Source of the DNA: Cyathus striatus
Lineage: Eukaryota; Basidiomycota; Agaricomycetes; Agaricales; Nidulariaceae
Direction of reading: 5' to 3'
DNA length: 64,000 bases
Assembly (NCBI GenBank): GCA_025738555.1
Contig: JAOVFP010000006.1
Location: forward strand, 3,720,001-3,784,000
Part shown: positions 55,868-64,000 of the stretch, piece after piece
How positions within the stretch are numbered: the first letter of the stretch is position 1
How the letters are laid out: every line of letters begins with the position of its first letter
The notes under the pieces: model-generated
What the model was told of the DNA's origin: nothing
The model's database searches: none
Seen by the model: the letters and a program-made list of their open reading frames with translations, nothing else
Program-made: the position numbers and the translations under genes

Positions 55868-57078
55868 TAGTTGGAACAGCATTGATATCAAATATTGGAA
55901 CAAACTAAGGAGAGTAATGAATGAGTCAATAATGTGTGAAGCATTAAAACTGATACTGGACCTGAAGTAATTTATGGTAGATATTGAGATGAGGCTTGTC
56001 CTTTATTCCTGCAAGGAATCCAATTTTATCCTTGTAAACTTTAGAGAGATATGTCAATCAGGTATTCAATAGAATGCCAGAAGTAAATTCAACTTATTCT
56101 TCATTATTTTCAATGGACCTCACTTGATCTATGTGATACATTCTTTATATTATAATAGCTTTACTAACAAACATCTGTACTGCATTTTTGTGTAAATCCT
56201 GTGTAAATAACTTTTAAAATTAGAATAATCATTGTATAAAAGCACCTAGTTAAAACTTAAGATAAAACCCATCTTTGATGTCTTTGTTAATCACTTGTAA
56301 TTATACATAATTACTAGATAATTTACCATAAGTGAGCGTAAAACCAAAGCCCCATTGTTGAATTAAGTTAAATATATATAATTATGAGATAATTCATGAT
56401 AATGAAAATACCCAGAATATAATTACATTAACTATGCCTCATTAAAGTAATTTATGCATTTTTTATACTAAGCAAATAGTACCTCATGACAAGGATCAAT
56501 AATTGTGACTAAGTTATTGTAAATTACATCTAACTAAACACAACTAGATATCTTGATATGAATTACAATAATTGGTACTAATTAGCATAAATTATGGATC
56601 TCAGTTTTTCCTGATGTATTATGAGTTTTGAAACCCCACCAAACCTATGAGTTATCGTGTTTCACAGGATTATGCCATTTTTGATTAATCTTCCCGCCCA
56701 CCGATTTGGTGGACTCGAAATCTTATGAGTTTGTACAGGTTATGACTTGTTGCAGTTATGAGTTAGGACAAGTTTGACTGTATTGGTCTAGCTGCATGTA
56801 TACGATGTGTTCTTTATTGGTCCCATGATCCTTCTGATGCCTGCTACGTGTACATATACATATTTTTAGCACAAATGTGAGGCCGTCTCTTGATTACCAC
56901 ATGCGTGACACTTCAGCATGCTATTAATGTTATCTATCAGCGCGTGGTGCAGATCTATGCAACAATTATAAAGGACAGCCTAATGAAGTTGAATCGTTCC
57001 TTCCCCCCATCACAGTGAACCTCAGTGATCAAAACTTTAACCTACAAACTCAACTACAGCTACAAGCAAATTTCAATT

Positions 57079-60000
57079 ATGGCACTGGAACTTGTGTCTA
57101 CTGGTGAAATGTTTAAAAATGCACAAAATGCAAACATTCAGCATTCAACTTTGAATACTGCTGGCCGAGATTTAATTATAAATAATGAGGTATCTAAAAA
57201 TGACATTCAAGCAAAACTTAGTCTGCTAAAGGCAGTATCACATGAAGAACATTATGTTCCATATTGCATGGAAGGAACAAGAAAGGGATTGTTTGAAAAC
57301 ATTAAGAACTGGCTCAATGATTTTGGTATGTGTAAATCAAATAACTTGTATTATATGTATATACTCAACTGTCTTTATATTAGATGAGTCCACACCAAAC
57401 ATAATGTGGATTACTGGATATCCAGGTGCTGGAAAGTCAGCAATTGCTTCCACTATGGTTTCCAAGCTTTCTAAGTCTCAAAGACTCATGGGCTATCACT
57501 TCTTCAAAAGAGATGACACATTTCTAAGTGATCCCAGCTCTGTGTGGCGCACCACAGCTGCTACTATAGCTTCAAAACATATCATTATTGCTGAAGCAAT
57601 AACAACAAAGCTTGATAACACTTTCAGAATTCAAGATATTAATTGGCACTTTGAAAACCTTATTCAGATGAGCTTAAGAAACCATTTGGAGAAGTTAAAT
57701 AATCCAGTCATGGTTATTGATGCATTGGATGAATGTAAAAGATCTGCAGATATGCATATTTTCATCAACACTTTAGTTTCTTGGTCTAATTTTCCAAAAA
57801 ATTGTAAACTCATAATTACAAGCAGACCTGGTTACAAACCAGCAAAGTTCAATAATGCTGAACTATGCATTGACTATGAATTGGAAATTGGTTTTAATGC
57901 TGAATCAGAAACTAATAATGATATAATTTATTATCTCAAAAATAAATTTGAAGAAACTTATGATTGGATGGAATGGAAGCCAAGTAAACAAGACTTAAAT
58001 GCAATAGCAAAAAAGGCAGCTGGGTTGTTCATTTATGCCTCTACTATAGTGGAGTTCATTACTTCTGAGCAAGAGGGCAAGATACTTCCTAATAAAAAGA
58101 TGAAAGATATACTGGAAAATCAGGAAGAGAGTACAAGTTCAAGTATTGACAACTTATATATACAAATTTTAAGCACATCTTTTACAGCATGGAGTAATGA
58201 AGACAAATTTATAGTTCAGAATGTTCTTGCCCTGATAATAATTACAAAAGTTCCATTAGATCAAAATGACATACAGCATTTCATTGGTGACAAGAAGAAT
58301 GATGATCTGAAGACTACCATTCAGTTAATTTTGAGACATTTACAACCAGTAGTGTCCACTAATACAGGGAAAGTGACTGCCAGACATTTATCATTTTTAG
58401 AATTTTTAACAGAAAGATGTCAATTGAAGCAATTTAGGATTGACAAAGCCACATTTTCTGTAAAAATAGCAACAACAATATATAACATTCTAAACCATGA
58501 TTTAAAGTTCAACATATGCAATCTAGAATCATCATACAACAATAATGATGATGTGGATAACTTGAATGAAAGAATTCAGCAATGTATACCAGATTATTTA
58601 CAATACTGTTGCATGTACTGGCCTCTGCATGAAATTGACATTTCAAAATATGATAACAGAACTGAAGATGAACAAGAGTTTATCATTTTTCTTCATCATA
58701 AATTTTTATGCTGGCTGGAAGTCATGAGTCTACTGCATGAAATACCTAAAGCTTTAGGATATCTAAATGAATTATCCAAGAATTATCAGAATGTAAGTAA
58801 ACTCTAAGTCATATAACAAATAAGACTAACTGCAAGATATAGAATGAAATAAATGAGTTTGTTACAGATGCTGTTGAGTTCATTATGCACTTCTACATAC
58901 CAATCACAATAAGTACACCACACATATATCTGTCTGCACTACCATTTGCACCACAAAGATCAGTTATTCTCAGACATTATAAAAATAAATTTGGAAACAC
59001 TGTTTTAAGATTGGGAAACATAGAGCAGGACTGGACTTATAAAGGAAAAAAAGTTTACCACTATCAATCTATAGTAGTATGTGTTACATTTGCCAAAGAT
59101 GGAAATGAGATTCTCATTGGTTTTCAAAACAATACAATTGGTATATGGGATATCACAACTGGGAAAATTATTTCTGGCCCATTTGAAGGTCACACAGGTT
59201 CTGTCATATCTGTAGCATTTTCTCCAGATGGAAAGCAAGTGGTATCTGGCTCAGCTGACAAAACTGTGAGAATATGGGATGTGAGTAGTGGCACAATAGC
59301 TACTGGTCCATTTGAAGATCACACAGATAGTGTCACATCTGTAAAATTTTCTCCAGATGGAAAGCAAGTGGTATCTGGATCAACTGACAATACTGTGAGA
59401 ATATGGGATGTGAGTAGTGGCACAATTGCTGCTGGTCCATTTGAAGGTCACACAGATTCAGTCACATCTGTTGCATTTTCTCCAGATGGAAAGCAAGTGG
59501 TATCTGGCTCAGTTGACAAAACTGTGAGAATATGGAATGTGAGTAGTGGCACACTTGCTACTGGCCCATTTGAAGGTCACACAGATTGGGTCAAATCTTT
59601 AGCATTTTCTCCAGATGGAAAGCAAGTGGTATCTGGATCACATGACAAAACTGTGAGAATATGGGATGTGAGTAGTGGTACAATTGCTGCTGGTCCATTT
59701 GAAGGTCACACAGATTCAGTCACATCTGTTGCATTTTCTCCAGATGGAAAGCAAGTGGTATCTGGCTCAGTTGACAAAACTGTGAGAATATGGAATGTGA
59801 GTAGTGGCACACTTGCTACTGGCCCATTTGAAGGTCACACAGATTGGGTCAAATCTTTAGCATTTTCTCCAGATGGAAAGCAAGTGGTATCTGGATCACA
59901 TGACAAAACTGTGAGAATATGGGATGTGAGTAGTGGTACAATTGCTGCTGGTCCATTTGAAGGTCACACAAACTATGTCATATCAGTAGCATTTTCTCCA

Positions 60001-61789
60001 GATGGAAAGCAAGTGGTATCTGGCTCAGTTGACAAAACTGTGAGAATATGGGATGTGAGTAGTGGCACAATTGCTGCTGGTCCATTTGAAGATCACACAG
60101 ATTATGTCACATCTGTAGCATTTTCTCCAGATGGAAAGCAAGTGTTATCTGGGTCAGCTGACAAAACTGTGAGAATACAGGATATGAATAGTGGCACAAT
60201 TGCTGCTGGTCCATTTCAAAGTCACACAAGTTTGGTTACATCTGTAGCATTTTCTCCAGATGGAAAGCAAGTGGTATCTGGCTCATTTGACAAAACTGTG
60301 AGAATATGGGATGTGAGTAGTGGCAAAATTTCTGCTGGCCCATTTGAAGATCACACAGATTATGTTGCATCTGTAGCATTTTCTCCAGATGGAAAGCAAG
60401 TGGTATCTGGATCAGGTGACAAAACTGTGAGAATATGGGATGTGAGTAGTGGCACAATTGCTGCTGGTCCATTTAAAGGTCACACAGATTATGTCACATC
60501 TGTAGCATTTTCTCCAGATGGAAAGCAAGTAGTATCTGGCTCATTTGATGGAACTGTGAGAATATGGGATGTGAGTACTGGCACAGTTGCTACTGGTTTA
60601 TTTCATGGTTATGTACATGAAATCACATCTGTAGCATTTTCTCCAGATGGAAAGCAAGTGGTGTCAGGATCATATGACAATACTGTGAGATTATGGAATG
60701 TGAGTAGTGACACAATCACACAATTTCCATTTGTAGGTCATATACTTTTTGTTACATCTGTTGCATTTTCTCCAGATGGAAAGCAAGTGGTATCTGGCTC
60801 AGCTGATGGAACTGTGAGAATATGGGATGTGAGTAGTGGCACAATTGCTGCCAATCCATTTAAAGGTCACACAGATTATGTCACATCTGTAGCATTTTCT
60901 CCAGATGAAAAGCAAGTGGTATCTGGCTCATCTGACAAAACTGTGAGAATATGGGATGTGAGTAGTGGCACAATTGCTGCTGGTCCATTCAAAGGTCGCA
61001 CACGTTTTATCAGATCTGTAGCATTTTCTCCAGATGGAAAGCAAGTTGTATCTGGATCAGGTGATAAAACTGTGAGAATATGGGATGTGAGTAGTGGCAC
61101 AATTGCTGCTGGTCTATTTGATGGTCACACAGGTTGTGTCACATCTGTAGCATTTTCTCCAGATGGAAAGCAAGTGGTGTCTGGATCACATGACAATAAT
61201 GTAAAAATATGGAATAAGGAGTGTGATTCTGCTATAAGGTCTAGATCAACTTCTCTCAATGGAATGTCAACAGTATTCAGCTTGACTAACCACAATATCA
61301 GGTAAGTAGTATTTGTTATAGGTCAATATTTTGCCATCCTCAACTATTTTTAGAAACATGCAGTTGATATCTGGTATATTATTTTTTCTGTGAATTAATT
61401 GATATGAGATTTATTAACTGTTTGTCTAAATAGCTCATTTAAAACATTTGCTATCACTGGGTGGATCATCTATTTATATGACCAGTCATGATGATGGCTG
61501 GGTCAGAGATAAGAATGGAAAGTTACTATTCTGGGTGCCTGACTACTTAAGATCAGTACTATGTGATTTTGACACAATTATTATCATGGGTAAAACTACT
61601 GTATGCAGGTTAAGCTTTTCACAGTTCTGCCATGGACATGACTGGATAAATTGTGTTACCACTGATACAATAACTAATACTTTAGCAGAAACCACCAATG
61701 AAGAATTCAACATGTACACCACTAAAGCTATGTCAATAATCATTTGTAGTTTATTTATCTGGCTTATCTCATACTTATTCATTATGTAA
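57079..61789 (+). CDS. NLR2: NACHT-WD40 STAND protein with hydrophobic C-terminal tail
   Basis: Exons 57079-57325, 57384-58792, 58843-61301, 61354-61373 and 61434-61789 total 4491 nt (1496 residues). Introns are GT-AG (50-60 nt). Exons 1, 2 and 4 equal those of NLR1 in length (247, 1409 and 20 nt). N-terminal motif NAQNANIQHSTLNTAGRDL; Walker A GYPGAGKS (residues 94-101); Walker B VMVIDALDECK; LIITSRPGYK. Sixteen WD40 repeats of 43 residues span about 668-1355, preceded by one degenerate blade. The C-terminal block GWVRDKNGKLLFWVPDYLRS is followed, unlike NLR1, by SIIICSLFIWLISYLFIM at the extreme end, a predicted membrane segment. A possible TATAAA lies near 56,966. Family role: STAND receptor for allorecognition or innate immunity; the trigger is unknown. 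Upstream sequence is shared with NLR1. Confidence 0.9.
59188..61251 (+). repeat. WD40-encoding tandem array of NLR2 (16 x 129 bp)
   Basis: Sixteen in-register 129-bp units, nearly all with WDVSSG or WNVSSG where NLR1 has VESG. Units 3-4 (59,443-59,700) and 5-6 (59,701-59,958) are an identical 258-bp duplication. The last unit degenerates after residue 24. Confidence 0.95.
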
Positions 61790-64000
61790 TTCTGTGGAAA
61801 AATATATTATATATATGTAGTAGGCAAATATGAATCTCAGCCTTATATAATGACTCTACTATAAGAAGCAGAATATGGGGAAGGGAGTAGATTAAGAGAA
61901 GATGAAGATGATAAAAGAGATTAGCTCAGACACAAACACTAACATGAACACAAAATGAGAAGGAAACTTGTTGGAAACTACCAATATACAGAGTGTTAAT
62001 ATACTAGAGTTTCAACCAAAGTCCTATCAAAATCTTACCAAGGTTACCATAGTCCTACCAAGGCCTAACCTTGAGACTGTGCAACCCAGAATATCCAACA
62101 TCTACCTGTACACATAGTAAATAAATAGTGATCTACATATTGAAGTGGCCTCATGCATCAGGAAACACTGGTATCGAATTTCACCTTCTAATAAGTGTTG
62201 ATAACACATGTAAGAAGAAAGTAATGTACCTAATTCTAAATTCTTTACATCTCAATTTTGAGATGCCAGTACTAAGTGCATTGAGCAAGGAAACAGCAGG
62301 GAGGGGCTGAGTTCCTGCACTGCCTCCCATAATTAAACAAGAGATATAAAAACCTATTGAAAATATACACAACTCCACAGTATTGGTTTTTAAACTCTTA
62401 AACCAATAAAATACATATAATACATTTTACCTTTCAAAACAATGTTACATTCTACACATGAGTAACAGAAACCCAGAACAGACAATATAACTATGGCAAA
62501 GTCAGCACAAGATACACAGTACAGATAAAGACAAAACTGACTTACTGAGACCATAAACAACCCAGACCCTGAGACACAAGACACAAGATGGCACTGGCAC
62601 AAAGATGATGAGGCAATGAGACTGAGACCATGAGATACAGAGTGTGTCTGCAGGGAGGGGGAAAGGAAGAAAGAACAGACAGTGAGTGTGTACCCCAATG
62701 GTCAGGAGTTCATGTGGAAGCAGTAAACCAACCTGAGAGGCTGATGTAAATAAAAATTGATGTGAGCAGCTGGTGCTGCCACATTGGCTGATTACCCAGT
62801 TAGGAAGGTAACTGATGGGATGCTCAAATGAGTATGCATTGCAGAAAGGGGACATGTTTGTCTATGCACATGATTGGCTGACCACTGTCTGGGCACTGAC
62901 ACAGCAATGCCTTATATATGGACCAGTGAAATGTCTGGAAGATAAATCATATTTTATTACTGTGCAATTTGTAGATAAGTACATAGAAACTGTATATAGT
63001 AGAGGAAGAGGGAAGAAATAAGAGAGGAACTGCCAGGCATTCTTCCCTCCCACAGATAGGATGGTTCAGATGTATCAGATGAGAATCAGAATTAGTTACA
63101 AGATGTTTAGACACCAAGAACTACATACCAAGTTTGCTGAATTGAAATCTGAACACCTTGAACTTTGAACACCTTGAACTTTGAACACTTTGATGTGTGA
63201 ACAAAAATAGCCTGAGTTTAACTTGTCTATTTTTAACTTGTTCTAAATTTGGAATAGAATTGATTGCACCCCTTGAACTAAGTGAACTTACACCTTGGGA
63301 TTTGACTATTATTATTGTATTTGGAATTTCTATTCTAAGTACATAAGAATTACTTAACTTGTTGCATGACTCAATAGTGTAAATATAAAATAGATTGGTT
63401 CTGGTTTTGGTTCAGACTGTGGTTGTGGACTTCAAAACCATGGGGGAACTGTGAACCAAAATCCTTCTGTGAATTACATTTTTAATTAATCCACAGGTGG
63501 TTTTGGTTTTGGTTTTGGTTCTGTGCCCTTTGGTTCATTTACAATTAACATTCATAAATATTATTCCTACTGTCTTTTAAGGTAGTTGGCTTATATGGAT
63601 GTTTTGACTTCTCAAAAAGGGAGTTTGAGAATATGAAGTATAACATATTAATCAGTAGATGTTCCAGCTACATGTATGGAAATAAGACTATATCACACTG
63701 TTGTAAGATCTAGTGGAAGAACATTTAGATAGAATTAGAATTATTGAACTAATAAGTCACTGAATAGATTTAAATTATGATATAATTGCTAAGATTTCTC
63801 ATATAACCATAGAAGCAGCTGGGAACAAAAACACCTGGCTCAATAATTATTCCAATAATTATCTCAACTGATAAGACACAGCTAACTTTATTTCGAAACA
63901 AGACAGCCTATCCTTCCAATTGGAAATATTCCAAAAGAGATATGCCAGAAACCATCAGCAAGAGTATATGTATTGCTTAGATATTTACCAACTACACATT
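61790..64000. other. gene-free, CpG-poor sequence downstream of NLR2
   Basis: Short frames only. Contains simple tandem motifs: AACACCTTGAACTTTG repeats near 63,150-63,190 and GGTTTT runs near 63,400 and 63,500. No gene or transposon ends are supported. Confidence 0.5.

Larger units (their letters stand above)
50747..56616. mobile_element. nested AT-rich element inside the pogo-like transposon
   Basis: Ends CATCAGGAAAACTTGAGATG (50,747 onward) and reverse-complement CATCAGGAAAAACTGAGATC (ending 56,616), both flanked by TA (50,745-50,746 and 56,617-56,618). Subterminal zones on both sides are dense in TAATTA / TAATTAG motifs. It contains the GA-rich array, a foldback element, a decayed open frame and a small MITE. 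No transposase was recognised. Confidence 0.7.
50235..56780 (-). mobile_element. pogo/Tigger-like DNA transposon carrying nested insertions
   Basis: Inverted ends of 24 bp with 21 matches: CAGTCGAACCTGTCATAACT... at 50,235-50,258, and reverse-complement CAGTCAAACTTGTCCTAACT... at 56,757-56,780. TA flanks both (50,233-50,234 and 56,781-56,782). The NLR1 upstream region is homologous and uninterrupted across this point (about 14,465-14,490), giving an empty site. Inside are a transposase remnant near the left end and a nested 5.9-kb element. Confidence 0.85.

Noticed and set aside
61969..62100. Possible 132-bp solo LTR (TGTTGGA...TCCAACA)
   Set aside because: Flanking 5-mers AAACT and TCTAC do not match and the segment is too short to support an LTR call.

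Overview
The window is eukaryotic, from a filamentous basidiomycete, most likely an agaricomycete of the Rhizoctonia/Ceratobasidium type. This is inferred from short GT-AG introns (46-64 nt), agaricomycete-restricted hypothetical families, a Plavaka transposase, NACHT-WD40 proteins and TTAGGG-type interstitial telomere motifs. No tRNA, rRNA or housekeeping gene was recognised. It is an accessory, transposon-rich region built from nested insertions.

Layout. 20-3029: a pogo/Fot1-type DNA transposon with 12-bp inverted ends at TA sites and a transposase with one frameshift. 3.6-6.2 kb: an intron-rich minus-strand gene for a kinase-like protein. 7.5-9.2 kb: a dispersed repeat, inverted relative to 26.0-28.7 kb. 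11.0-19.6 kb: segmental copy 1, a repeat leading into NLR1 (NACHT-WD40). 19.6-25.3 kb: gene-poor, CpG-poor sequence with a 1055-bp MITE and diverged repeats. 26.0-29.8 kb: more copies of the repeat families. 29,791-48,429: an 18.6-kb unit bounded by about 415-bp terminal inverted repeats that start CACT. It holds a Plavaka transposase and about six other genes, including a WD40 protein with a membrane segment. The transposase gene is broken by a 2.3-kb foldback element with an 8-bp target duplication. 48.4-50.2 kb resumes the repeat interrupted by the 18.6-kb unit. 50,235-56,780: a second pogo-type insertion containing a nested 5.9-kb element, which itself holds a GA-rich stem-loop array, a foldback element and a small MITE. 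57.1-61.8 kb: NLR2, paralogue of NLR1.

How it fits together. NLR1 and NLR2 share exon structure (exons of 247, 1409 and 20 nt are the same length in both) and upstream sequence, so they are a segmental duplication. Copy 2 was expanded by two large insertions, and copy 1 supplies the empty sites. Each NLR has its own homogenised array of 43-residue WD40 repeats, as expected of allorecognition or immune receptors under concerted evolution. The kinase-like gene and both NLRs share a short N-terminal motif (NAxNxxI[KQ]HS), which may point to a common signalling module. CGA-to-TGA type stops and strong CpG depletion in parts of the window suggest cytosine methylation followed by deamination.

The main candidate for something undescribed is the 18.6-kb long-TIR element carrying a block of conserved hypothetical genes.
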